From Oceanicaulis sp052055585 (GTDB lineage Bacteria > Pseudomonadota > Alphaproteobacteria > Caulobacterales > Maricaulaceae), in NCBI RefSeq assembly GCF_052055585.1, contig NZ_CP170485.1, positions 1,302,001 to 1,366,000 of the forward strand: DNA of 64,000 nt. The letters run 5' to 3'. Below, one piece after another: positions 8,818 through 16,720 of the stretch (its first letter is position 1; each line of letters starts with the position of its first letter). Made by a program: the position numbers and the translations under genes. A model generated the notes under the pieces. It did no database searches, was not told the origin of the DNA, and worked only from the letters and a program-made list of their open reading frames with translations.

Positions 8818-11088
8818 ATGTCCGATACCGAAAAGCTTTCCTCGACCGACGCCGACGCGCTGGAATTTCACCGCGCGAGCCCGCCGGGCAAGGTTGCGAT
8901 GATCCCCACCAAGCCCATGGCGACGCAGCGCGATCTTGCGCTGGCCTATTCGCCCGGCGTGGCGGCGCCGGTGCGGGCGATCGCCGAGAACCCCGACGCG
9001 GTCTATGACTACACCTCCAAGGGGAACACGGTCGCCGTCGTGTCCAACGGAACGGCGATCCTGGGGCTGGGCAATCTGGGTGCAGCGGCCTCCAAGCCGG
9101 TGATGGAAGGCAAGGCGGTGTTGTTCAAGCGCTTTGCGGACATTGACGGCTTTGATCTCGAGATCAACTACACCGACCCCGACAAGTTCGTTGATTGCGT
9201 GGCCGGGTTTGGCGACAGCTTTGGCGGCATCAATCTTGAAGACATCAAGAGCCCGGAATGCTTCGAGATCGAGGCGCGCTTGCGCGAGAAGCTCGATATC
9301 CCGGTGTTCCATGACGACCAGCACGGCACCGCGATCATCGCTGCCGCAGGCCTGATCAACGCCTGCCATCTGACCGATCGCAAGTTCGAGGATGTGAAAC
9401 TGGTGCTGTGCGGCGCCGGGGCGGCGGGCCTGTCGGTGCTCGAACTGGTGAAGTCTTTGGGCGTACAGCACGACAATGTCACCGTCGTGGACGTGAACGG
9501 CGTAGTGCATACCGGCCGGAATGATCTGCATGACCGTCTGGCGCAACATGCCCGCACCACTGACCTTCGTACGCTGAAGGAAGCGATGGTGGATGCGGAC
9601 GTTTTCCTGGGGCTGTCCGCAGGCGGCGTGGTCACACAGGACATGGTCAAATCCATGGCCGCCGATCCGATCATTTTCGCCATGGCGAACCCGACGCCGG
9701 AAATCATGCCAGACGAGGTCCGCGCCGCGCGTTCAGACGCGATCGTGGCGACTGGCCGTTCTGATTTTCCCAATCAGGTCAACAATGTGCTGGGCTTTCC
9801 TTACATCTTCCGTGGGGCGCTGGATGTGCGCGCCCGGACGATCAATGAGGAGATGAAGATCGCCGCAGCACGCGCGCTGGCCGATCTCGCCCGTCAGGAC
9901 GTTCCCGATGAAGTGTCCACCGCGAACAAGTCTGATGGCGGTCTGCGCTTTGGCCGCGACTACATCATCCCGTCGCCCTTCGATCCGCGCCTGATCAGCT
10001 TTGTGCCGCCCTATGTGGCGCGCGCCGCGATCGAGACGGGCGTGGCCCGTATCCCGATCGAGGATGAAGAGAAGTACCGCCAATCGCTGGCGCGTCGTCT
10101 TGATCCGACCGCAGCGCTTCAGCAGCGTGTCACCCAGTCCATTTCGGGCTCGGGCAAGCGTATCGTCTTCGCCGAGGGCGAGGAGCCGTCCGTCATTCGC
10201 GCCGCATTTGCGTTCCAGTCCCAGGGGCTTGGGCAGGCGGTGCTGGTGGCGCGCGAGGAAGTGGCCCGCGCGAACATGCGATCACTGGGGCTGCCGGACG
10301 ATGTGCTGGAAATTCAGAATGCGCGCTTGTCCGATCGCAATGCGGACTATGCCGACTGGCTCTACAAGCGCTTGCAGCGTCGGGGCTATCTGCGCCGGGA
10401 CGTGCAGCGCCTTGTGAACAATGACCGAAATGTCTTCTCCGCCTGCATGCTCAAGTTCGAGGATGCGGACGGCATGGTGACGGGCGTGACGCGCCATTTC
10501 ACCAACACGATGAGCGATATCCGGCTGGTGCTTGATCCGGCTCCGGGGGGGCGTGTCATCGGCCTGACCGTGGCGCTGGCGCGGGGCAAGATGCTGGTCA
10601 TCGCCGATACCAACGTCACCGAATTCCCTGATTCCAACGGGCTGGCGGAAATCGCTGTGGGCGCCGCCCATGCGGCGCGTCGCCTGGGTCTCGACCCGCG
10701 TGTGGCTTTCATGAGCTATTCCACCTTCGGCAACCCGCCGGGTGAGCGGACCACCAAGGTCCAGAGCGCCGTGTCGCGTCTCGATCAGCTCGATCTCGAC
10801 TTTGAGTATGAAGGCGAGATGGCGGTGGATATCGCACTCGACCCCAACCACCGGGATCGCTACCCGTTCTCGCGCCTGTCTGACGCCGCCAATGTCCTGG
10901 TCATGCCGGCGGTCCACTCAGCCTCCATTGCCGCGCGTCTTCTGAAGGCTGCGGGCGGGGCGACGGTGATCGAGGGGCTTCTGATCGGGCTGGAGAAGTC
11001 GGTTCAGGTCGCCCGTGTTGGCTCGAATGTCTCTGATATCGTCAATCTGGCAGGTCTCGCTGCCTATGATCTGAACCAGACGAGCTGA
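8818..11088 (+). CDS. maeB: NADP-dependent malic enzyme with phosphotransacetylase-like domain
   Basis: A 756-residue MaeB-type malic enzyme: malate + NADP+ to pyruvate + CO2 + NADPH. The N-terminal half (about 1-430) holds the catalytic and NADP-binding parts (LAYSPGVAAPV, VFHDDQHGTAI, LCGAGAAGLS, FAMANPTPEI). The C-terminal half (about 435-756) is a phosphate acetyl/butyryl-transferase-like domain (VFAEGEEPSVIRAA; MPAVHSASIAARLLK), which in this family is regulatory and not an active transacetylase. NADP specificity is inferred from the family. Full length; a strong terminator follows. NADPH supply and anaplerosis are the expected roles. Confidence 0.95.
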   Translation: MSDTEKLSSTDADALEFHRASPPGKVAMIPTKPMATQRDLALAYSPGVAAPVRAIAENPDAVYDYTSKGNTVAVVSNGTAILGLGNLGAAASKPVMEGKAVLFKRFADIDGFDLEINYTDPDKFVDCVAGFGDSFGGINLEDIKSPECFEIEARLREKLDIPVFHDDQHGTAIIAAAGLINACHLTDRKFEDVKLVLCGAGAAGLSVLELVKSLGVQHDNVTVVDVNGVVHTGRNDLHDRLAQHARTTDLRTLKEAMVDADVFLGLSAGGVVTQDMVKSMAADPIIFAMANPTPEIMPDEVRAARSDAIVATGRSDFPNQVNNVLGFPYIFRGALDVRARTINEEMKIAAARALADLARQDVPDEVSTANKSDGGLRFGRDYIIPSPFDPRLISFVPPYVARAAIETGVARIPIEDEEKYRQSLARRLDPTAALQQRVTQSISGSGKRIVFAEGEEPSVIRAAFAFQSQGLGQAVLVAREEVARANMRSLGLPDDVLEIQNARLSDRNADYADWLYKRLQRRGYLRRDVQRLVNNDRNVFSACMLKFEDADGMVTGVTRHFTNTMSDIRLVLDPAPGGRVIGLTVALARGKMLVIADTNVTEFPDSNGLAEIAVGAAHAARRLGLDPRVAFMSYSTFGNPPGERTTKVQSAVSRLDQLDLDFEYEGEMAVDIALDPNHRDRYPFSRLSDAANVLVMPAVHSASIAARLLKAAGGATVIEGLLIGLEKSVQVARVGSNVSDIVNLAGLAAYDLNQTS

Positions 11089-11149
11089 ATAGAAGGCGAA
11101 GCGCGGACCTTTAGGAAGGTTTGAACAGGCTTTTCCACTTCGGCCATGG

Positions 11150-11188
11150 AACAGCGCCATGGGGTGTCCTACCTATGGCGCTGTTTTG
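11150..11188 (+). terminator. Rho-independent terminator after maeB
   Basis: An 11-bp perfect stem (11150-11160 with 11175-11185, 14-nt loop) runs into TTTT. It lies 60 bp past maeB and just before the MATE gene. Confidence 0.8.
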
Positions 11189-11216
11189 ATTTCTCCGAAT
11201 TGACGAAAGCGTTCCC

Positions 11217-12581
11217 ATGGCCTCCACCCGCGCCTCGAACGACCTGACGCAAGGGTCGGTCTTCCGTCATATCGTGCGTCTGGTCGCGCCGATGAGCTTC
11301 GGCATTCTGGCCATGATGCTTGTCGGGGTGATCGACGCCTACTGGGTCGGACGACTGGGCACGGACCAGCAGGCCGCCGTCCAGTTCGTCTTTCCAGTCT
11401 CCATGCTGGTGATGAGCATTTCCATTGGTCTGGGCGCCGGGGCGGTGTCCGTGGTGGCGCGTGCGGCCGGGCGGGGCGATGGAGAATCCACAAAACGCGT
11501 GGCGACAGACGCGCTCAGCCTGTCCTTCATCATGGTGCTGGCGGTCAGCGCCATCGGTATTCCCCTGATAGGCCCGGTGTTCCGGGCGATGGGCGCAACC
11601 GATCAGATGATGCCCTATGTGCATGAATACATGACGATCTGGTTCGCAGGGGCGGTCTTCATGGTCGGACCTATGGTGGCGAGCAATCTGCTGCGGGCGA
11701 TGGGCGACGCCATCGTGCCGAGCGTCATCATGATCATCGCGGCCTTCATCAACATGATCCTCGACCCGCTGCTGATTTTCGGGTTTGGTCCCATTCCCGC
11801 GATGGAGGTGACGGGGGCCGCGCTGGCGACCCTGATCGCCAACATGGCCGTTTTCATGATTGCGGTCGGGGTCCTGGTCTTTCGCGAGAAGATGCTCGAT
11901 TTCAGCTGGCCCGGTTTTGACACCCTGTTCTGGAACTGGCGCGAGATCGCGCGGATCGGCGCGCCGGCCTCGGGCTCCAACATGATCGGCCCGCTCGCCA
12001 ACACCCTGGTGTTTGCGGCCATGGCGCCGTTTGGAGAGCCCGCCGTCGCAGGTCTGGGCGTCGGGATGCGGGTGGAGGCGCTGGCCCTGATCCCGCTGTT
12101 CGCCCTGTCAGGCTCCATCGGTCCGATTACAGGGCAGAATGGCGGCGCCGGTCTGGAAGACCGGGTGCGCGAGGCTTTCGTCAAATCCTTCCTGTTCTGC
12201 GCAGGCTGGGGCTTTGCGATGGCGGTGCTGCTGTTGGTGCTGGGCCGGTTTCTGGCGCCGGTCTTTCTGCCGTCCGAGGGCGGGCAGGCCATCGCGATCA
12301 CGTATTGGGCGATCGCGCCCTTCGCCATGGGCGGTTACGGCGTGGCCATGGCGGCGGCGGCGGGTTTCAACGGTCTTGGTCGTCCGCTCATTGGCGTCGC
12401 CTGCAATGCTTTTCGTGGCTTCGTCCTGATTATCCCGCTGGCCTGGCTGGGCAATCTACTGGGCGGCGCGAACGGAGTGATCTGGGGATTGTTTGCGGCG
12501 AACCTGATCGCCGGCGTGGTGATCGCCGTCCTGGTGCTGAAGTTTGCGCCCCTGACCGCCAAGGAGGGCGGCAAACGCTAG
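11217..12581 (+). CDS. MATE family efflux transporter
   Basis: A 454-residue inner-membrane protein with about 12 hydrophobic segments in two similar halves, as in the MATE (NorM/DinF) family, which exports cationic compounds against Na+ or H+ entry. Landmarks include APMSFGILAMMLVGVIDAYWVGRLG in TM1 (written here in two parts: APMSFGILAMM and VIDAYWVGRLG), ALATLIAN and GVGMRVEAL. No clear ribosome site precedes the ATG at 11217, which lies just after the maeB terminator. The gene converges with the next one, the stop codons being 8 bp apart. Substrate unknown. Confidence 0.88.
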   Translation: MASTRASNDLTQGSVFRHIVRLVAPMSFGILAMMLVGVIDAYWVGRLGTDQQAAVQFVFPVSMLVMSISIGLGAGAVSVVARAAGRGDGESTKRVATDALSLSFIMVLAVSAIGIPLIGPVFRAMGATDQMMPYVHEYMTIWFAGAVFMVGPMVASNLLRAMGDAIVPSVIMIIAAFINMILDPLLIFGFGPIPAMEVTGAALATLIANMAVFMIAVGVLVFREKMLDFSWPGFDTLFWNWREIARIGAPASGSNMIGPLANTLVFAAMAPFGEPAVAGLGVGMRVEALALIPLFALSGSIGPITGQNGGAGLEDRVREAFVKSFLFCAGWGFAMAVLLLVLGRFLAPVFLPSEGGQAIAITYWAIAPFAMGGYGVAMAAAAGFNGLGRPLIGVACNAFRGFVLIIPLAWLGNLLGGANGVIWGLFAANLIAGVVIAVLVLKFAPLTAKEGGKR

Positions 12582-12588
12582 GCGCGGT

Positions 12589-13488
12589 TCAGGCGGTCAG
12601 GTCGAGAGAGACGGGGACGGACAGTTCGCCGCGCTCGATCATCTTGATCTCGAGCCGGACCGCGATCAGCTCGTCCTGTACATCGCGTTTGTACTCGGTG
12701 ACATCCTCGTCCAACGCTTCCAGGTCTTCGTCGAGCGCTTCAAACGCGTTGTCGCGCGCCTTGTCTTTCGCCAGGAAAGCGGACTGGATCTTCGCCGTCT
12801 CGAACAATTCCTGGATCTTGCGTTTCAATCCATCGACAGAGCGGACGAATTCTTCATCGCCCATCAGCTCGCCCAGACGGGCGTCCAGCTCATCCACGGA
12901 CCTGCTGGCCATCTGAGGACGCGCGGCATTGCTCACGGCATCCGGGACTGCAGGATCAGCATCCTCTTCCGGTTCTGTTGATGCATCCGCCTCGGCTTCA
13001 CGGTGTGCTGCAGCGCTGACGTCGGCATCAGTTTGTTCGCCATTGGCGGAGGCGTCTTCACCGGCTGCGGTGTTCGTGGTGTCGGGGGCTGCAGGACTTG
13101 CCGCCATCGCCATCAGGCCTGCGCTGCCGACCGCGTTCATGTCGCCGCCCGCATCCTTGTAGGCCTTGAGCGCAGACTTGAGTTCCTTGACCAGATGGCG
13201 AAGCGCTTTCGCCATCTCCTTGGGGTTCTGCGCGTACAATTCCTTGATGATCTTGAGCTGCTCGCGGACGGCCTCGACCCTTTCTCTCGCCCGGTTGCGG
13301 GAGGCCTGTTTCTGCTCGTCCGGCGCACGCTTCATCGCGTTCAGCGCTTCGCTGAGCCGGTCCTGAACCTCGGTGGAGGCTTTGGGTGCAGGCTGGCCCT
13401 GTGCGGACGCCGCACGCTTGCTTGCACCGGACGCCAATGCGCCAGCGTTATAGAGCGACGAGACGAAAGAGGCGCTTAATGTGGCCAT
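12589..13488 (-). CDS. Coiled-coil protein of unknown function
   Basis: A 299-residue protein that I do not recognise. Residues about 35-120 are highly charged and helical (KQASRNRARERVEAVREQL; EMAKALRHLVKELKSALKAY), likely a coiled coil. Residues about 121-190 are an Ala/Thr/Asp/Glu-rich, probably disordered linker. Residues 195-290 form a second acidic helical stretch rich in EALDEDLEALDEDV-type repeats. There is no signal peptide or membrane segment. GGAG lies 6 bp before the ATG. The N-terminal ASFVSSLYNAGAL motif may be a short targeting or secretion-type helix, but that is a guess. Monocistronic, convergent with the MATE gene. Confidence 0.75.
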   Translation of the reverse strand: MATLSASFVSSLYNAGALASGASKRAASAQGQPAPKASTEVQDRLSEALNAMKRAPDEQKQASRNRARERVEAVREQLKIIKELYAQNPKEMAKALRHLVKELKSALKAYKDAGGDMNAVGSAGLMAMAASPAAPDTTNTAAGEDASANGEQTDADVSAAAHREAEADASTEPEEDADPAVPDAVSNAARPQMASRSVDELDARLGELMGDEEFVRSVDGLKRKIQELFETAKIQSAFLAKDKARDNAFEALDEDLEALDEDVTEYKRDVQDELIAVRLEIKMIERGELSVPVSLDLTA

Positions 13489-13550
13489 GCGAGCTCCATT
13501 CTGGAGCCGCCATCTTCACGCAAAGGGCTTAAAACTCCGCTATCGCAGCG

Positions 13551-14177
13551 TTAGCGTCGTATCAGAACCATTCCCAGCTCGGCCTTGTCGTTCATTCCGG
13601 GATGAGGATAAGGGCGCGCTTGGGTGTCAGGCCAGATCCAGCGTGTGTCCGGGAACAGTGCGCGCATGGCGTCCAGACTGCAGCCATAGGGCGGGCCGCC
13701 CAGCTCTGATTTTTGCATGAAGAGCGCGAGCAGCTTGCCGCCGGGCTTCAGGCAGGCCTGGGCCATGGCTTCATAATCCTCCCGCCGTCTGGGATGGATC
13801 GCGCACAGGAAGGTCTGCTCGTACAGCGCATCAAATCCGCTCTCTGGCCGCCAGGCGAGGCCGTCTGTCTCGATCGCCTGCGCCGTTACGCCCAGAGCAT
13901 CAAAACGGGCCTTCTGCCAGGCAATGGCGCTCGGCGCGATATCGGTCGCCGTCACCTCAATCCCTTTGGACGCCAGAAAGCCGGGTTCCTGACTGCGTCC
14001 GCAGCCGGGCGTCAAAAGGGATTGGCCGGGCAGGATCTCGCCTTCGCGCACCCAGTCCTCCGCCGCCGGGTGGATGCCCTGACGCTCCCATGGCGCATCA
14101 TCGGATCGGAAACGTGCTTCCCAGTCGACGCCAGACCGGTCTTCAGAGATGGGCGGAGGGGAGAGGGGATCAGACAT
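13551..14177 (-). CDS. TPMT-family SAM-dependent methyltransferase
   Basis: A 208-residue class I methyltransferase of the thiopurine S-methyltransferase type. Evidence: W-E-x-R-F near the N-terminus (VDWEARFRSDDAPWE), a SAM loop LLTPGCGRSQEPGFLASKG, the acidic strand end VTATDIAPSAI, and YEQTFLCAIHPRRREDYE. Bacterial members methylate thiols, selenide/tellurite or halides. The start at 14177 has AAGG upstream; the frame continues 37 codons further without coding character. It is divergent from tRNA-Leu. Confidence 0.85.
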   Translation of the reverse strand: MSDPLSPPPISEDRSGVDWEARFRSDDAPWERQGIHPAAEDWVREGEILPGQSLLTPGCGRSQEPGFLASKGIEVTATDIAPSAIAWQKARFDALGVTAQAIETDGLAWRPESGFDALYEQTFLCAIHPRRREDYEAMAQACLKPGGKLLALFMQKSELGGPPYGCSLDAMRALFPDTRWIWPDTQARPYPHPGMNDKAELGMVLIRR

Positions 14178-14329
14178 CGCAGCGCCTTTAGCCGAAGATG
14201 TCTCATGATGGCGTCTGGGGGCGAGGCGTCCAGACCCGGAAGCAGACGATGGCGCTATGCGTTCAAACGGCAAAGGCAGATTGACCATCGGTCGCGCCAG
14301 ACGCTAACTCTGCGTCCTGTCTTGCCTGT

Positions 14330-14414
<85 letters not shown>

Positions 14415-14460
14415 CTTCTTTCGGTTCTCCCTCGCCTCCGCTCGGTCGATCCTCGCTAAA

Positions 14461-14499
14461 GCTGCGGGCGGCCTTAGGCCTTGCGGACCTGCGGTCCGG
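14461..14499. repeat. Palindromic two-hairpin element, copy 1
   Basis: 39 bp starting GCTGCGGGCG. It contains the small palindrome GGCC-TTA-GGCC followed by GGACC-TGC-GGTCC. A second copy lies 84 bp downstream. It sits in the gap after tRNA-Leu and resembles REP-type extragenic palindromes. Confidence 0.6.
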
Positions 14500-14544
14500 A
14501 ATTCCCTGATCCTCAAGCCTGTGCGGGCTTTCGCTCCTCGCTTC

Positions 14545-14584
14545 GCTGCGGGCGGGCGTTCGCCCTTGCGGACCTGCGGTCCGG
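14545..14584. repeat. Palindromic two-hairpin element, copy 2
   Basis: 40 bp with the same start and the same GGACC-TGC-GGTCC hairpin. Its first hairpin has changed to GGGCG-TTC-GCCC: the bases differ from copy 1 but pairing is kept. The rest of the 288-bp gap between tRNA-Leu and the YqaE gene shows no gene. Confidence 0.6.
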
Positions 14585-14702
14585 TTAGGGGGCTCCAGAT
14601 CGACCTGGTCGATCGTCGCGGCGCTGTGGGCGTCCCTGCATCCAGATACATTTCGGGCGCTGGAACGGGGAGACTTCCAGCGCCCGAGACCTGGCGTATG
14701 GC

Positions 14703-14894
14703 CTAGCGGCGGGTGGCGATGATCCAGACCGCGTGGATGATGCCAGGCACATAGCCGAACAGGGTCAGGAGGATGTTCAGCCAGAAGTGCAGGCCCAGAC
14801 CCACCTGGAAGAAGACGCCCAGCGGCGGCAGCAGAATGGCCAGAAGAATGCGCAGGATGTCACCGCCGGTCGCGGTCGCTTGTTGCGTGCTCAT
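14703..14894 (-). CDS. YqaE/Pmp3 family small membrane protein
   Basis: A 63-residue protein with two hydrophobic segments and the family signature LAILLPPLGVFFQVGL...WLNILLTLFGYVPGIIHA. Homologues (Pmp3/RCI2 in fungi and plants, YqaE in bacteria) are small stress-induced proteins of the plasma membrane linked to salt and cold tolerance. AAGGAG lies 7 nt before the ATG at 14894, which is why the five-codon-longer start is rejected. It lies 23 bp behind the PRC-barrel gene and so is very likely transcribed from the EcfG promoter at 15665-15689 as part of the stress regulon. Confidence 0.9.
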   Translation of the reverse strand: MSTQQATATGGDILRILLAILLPPLGVFFQVGLGLHFWLNILLTLFGYVPGIIHAVWIIATRR

Positions 14895-14917
14895 GATGGT
14901 CTCCTTCAATCAATAAA

Positions 14918-15625
14918 TCAGGACGCCGGGGCGGCGCTCAGGAACAGGGTGGTGTCACGACCGGCCAGCGCATTGAGCTGGGCCTCGTTGACATTGGCGG
15001 CCACGGTCCAGCCCTGGGGCTGGTCGTAATCAAGCTGCACGGCATTGACCGGGATGCGGCCGTCCATATCGCTGAACGAATGCCAGCCCCGGCTTTCAAA
15101 GTGCACGGCCAGCACCGCGCCGCCTTCGCTGATCTCAAGGTCGTCAATTGCGATCGGGGGCGTGTCGGCGTTCACAGAGATCGCTTGCCCCATCAGGGCG
15201 CTGACAGAGCGGGCGTTGTCGTACTCGGACGCCCAGTTCAGGCCGATCGGTTCATAGCCGCCTCCGGCGCGCAGCAGGTCGAAATCAGCACGCGCGACAT
15301 CGGTGCGCAGGATTTCATCGCCCGGCTGACCCGCCAGATAGACAAGGTCTGCCGCAATGGCGGCGTCAGCGCCCAGAAAACCGGGATTGCTGACCACTAC
15401 CGCCTGCAGCTGTCCGGTGTCATCCAGCAGCAGATCCTTGATCTGGACCTGACCATCTTCCAGCACGAGGCTGGAGCCCAGAAGGGTGGAGGCCAGATAG
15501 AAAGGCTTGCCTTCAACCGTTTGCTGGACCAGCGAAATGTCCTGCGTTTCGACGCCTTGCGTGAAGGCCGCCGCGGACAGTCCAGCCAGCGCAGCAACAG
15601 CGGTCAGGGTCATGGCGGTCTTCAT
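14918..15625 (-). CDS. Periplasmic PRC-barrel-like protein (EcfG-dependent)
   Basis: A 235-residue protein with an N-terminal signal peptide (MKTAMTLTAVAALAGLSAAAF). The body contains two PRC-barrel-like segments; the clearer pattern is an 'isDLLLDDTGQLQAVVVSNPGFLG' type strand set (residues about 63-86) followed by helical linkers. It shares organisation with the protein at 21214-21939 (signal peptide, two barrels, a GGFLG/NPGFLG loop), so the two are probably paralogues. A strong ribosome site (GGAGG) precedes the ATG. The EcfG promoter at 15665-15689 ends 40 bp upstream. Molecular role unknown; periplasmic PRC-barrel proteins are frequent members of alphaproteobacterial stress regulons. 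Confidence 0.75.
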   Translation of the reverse strand: MKTAMTLTAVAALAGLSAAAFTQGVETQDISLVQQTVEGKPFYLASTLLGSSLVLEDGQVQIKDLLLDDTGQLQAVVVSNPGFLGADAAIAADLVYLAGQPGDEILRTDVARADFDLLRAGGGYEPIGLNWASEYDNARSVSALMGQAISVNADTPPIAIDDLEISEGGAVLAVHFESRGWHSFSDMDGRIPVNAVQLDYDQPQGWTVAANVNEAQLNALAGRDTTLFLSAAPAS

Positions 15626-15664
15626 GGTCAGGCCTCCTTCGAGATAACTCAGGCTTGTCCATGA

Positions 15665-15689
15665 AACGTCCCAGCCCGGACCGGGTTCC
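15665..15689 (-). promoter_or_regulatory. EcfG promoter for PRC-barrel/YqaE operon
   Basis: Minus-strand GGAAC (15689-15685), 16-bp spacer, CGTT (15668-15665): a full match to the alphaproteobacterial EcfG consensus. The predicted start site is near 15658, about 33 nt before the ATG. Confidence 0.88.
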
Positions 15690-15734
15690 CGATTCGTGAA
15701 GGATTAGTGAGTCGGGCAAGCGGGTGCGGTTCAT

Positions 15735-15771
15735 GAAAAGCGCCCTGCCGCGAGCAAATCGCGACAGGGCG
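15735..15771 (-). terminator. Rho-independent terminator after the barrel-like gene
   Basis: Hairpin of CGCCCTG(T) arms (15741-15771) with inner CGCGA/TCGCG pairing, then GCTTTTC on the minus strand; 42 bp past the stop at 15813. It insulates this gene from the next EcfG promoter. Confidence 0.7.
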
Positions 15772-15812
15772 TCAAAGTCTGTTTTTATTGGGAAAATATC
15801 GATCTGGTGTGA

Positions 15813-16367
15813 TTACCAGGCTTGCCGATAGGTCAGTCCGACAAAGCTGGATTCCGCTTCCCAGCTGTTCTCGCCAAACCGGATCTTGCGCTCCTGGCGG
15901 ATATAACCGGCCGTGACTGCGCCGTGCTCATTCAGGGACATGCCGATGCCGGCAAAGCCGTCGGCCACGCCCACTTCGCCGGCGACACGGGTGAGGGCGC
16001 TGACGCCGCCGCCGCCCGGGCGCATGATCACTGTCTCCTGGTCATAGGAGACAATCAGGCTCAACCGGCTGATGGACCGGAATGCGAGCGGGTTGGTCTC
16101 CAGCTCCAGACCCACGCCAAGCGCGGACAGCTCGTCACTGTCATTGCGGCTTTCGTTCTGGGCGGAAATCATCGGGATCAGGGACGGGCTGTGTTCGCCA
16201 CCCAGTGGGATGGACCAGCTGCTCTGGCTCGTATCGCCGAATTCTGCGTGAAGCTGATCGGTGAAGTTGCGCAAGATGGCGTCCGGCGCCTGAGCGGGAC
16301 GGAGGACGTTCACATCCGCTGCGGTCGCAGTTTGCAAGGTCAGCAATAAAGCGGTCGTCACGAACAT
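15813..16367 (-). CDS. Exported protein, possible small outer-membrane beta-barrel (EcfG-dependent)
   Basis: A 184-residue protein not assigned to a named family. It has a short signal peptide (MFVTTALLLTLQTATA) and then strands that alternate polar and hydrophobic residues (LGVGLELETN, LSLIVSYDQETVIM, HGAVTAGYIRQERKI, SSFVGLTYRQAW). The C-terminal aromatic residue (Trp) fits the signal of outer-membrane barrels. AAGGAGG precedes the ATG. An EcfG promoter ends 31 bp upstream, so it should be induced in the general stress response. Barrel nature is inference from strand pattern only. Confidence 0.65.
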   Translation of the reverse strand: MFVTTALLLTLQTATAADVNVLRPAQAPDAILRNFTDQLHAEFGDTSQSSWSIPLGGEHSPSLIPMISAQNESRNDSDELSALGVGLELETNPLAFRSISRLSLIVSYDQETVIMRPGGGGVSALTRVAGEVGVADGFAGIGMSLNEHGAVTAGYIRQERKIRFGENSWEAESSFVGLTYRQAW

Positions 16368-16397
16368 GCAGTCCTCCTTACATCAGCCTGTTGGGAC

Positions 16398-16422
16398 AAC
16401 GCGTAGCAAGCAGAGACGTTCC
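16398..16422 (-). promoter_or_regulatory. EcfG promoter for the exported barrel-like gene
   Basis: Minus-strand GGAAC (16422-16418), 16-bp spacer, CGTT (16401-16398). Start site expected near 16391, giving a ~24-nt leader. Confidence 0.88.
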
Positions 16423-16456
16423 CAATATTGTGTAGGCGAATGACGGAGTGTGATGA

Positions 16457-16720
16457 TTACTGACCGTCCCGCAGGGCCTCGATCAGCTGGTCCTTGTTCA
16501 TGTCAGACCGGCCATCTACGCCGATCTCCCGGGCGCGTTCATAGAGCTCATCCTTGGTCCATTCCTCGTAGGGTTTCTGGCGTCCGCCCTTCGCCGCGCT
16601 GTCATCATTGCTGGCCTGGGCGTTGGCGATCCGGGCGGCCTTGGATTTGGAGGCGCCGTCCTCACGCAGCGCCTCATAAGTGTCGTCATCCTTGATTGAA
16701 GGGCCATGATCCCTGGTCAT
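16457..16720 (-). CDS. DUF7218/Rho-N-like small protein
   Basis: An 87-residue hydrophilic protein. The N-terminal part (DDDTYEALREDGASKSKAARIANA) is typical of a widespread family of small bacterial proteins annotated as DUF7218 or 'Rho termination factor'. The C-terminal half (YEEWTKDELYERAREIGVDG) is a SAP/Rho-N-like helix-extended-helix that in Rho binds nucleic acid. Its start codon overlaps the stop of the MscS gene (TGATG), so the two are translationally coupled. Likely a stress-associated nucleic-acid-binding protein; role unproven. Confidence 0.8.
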   Translation of the reverse strand: MTRDHGPSIKDDDTYEALREDGASKSKAARIANAQASNDDSAAKGGRQKPYEEWTKDELYERAREIGVDGRSDMNKDQLIEALRDGQ

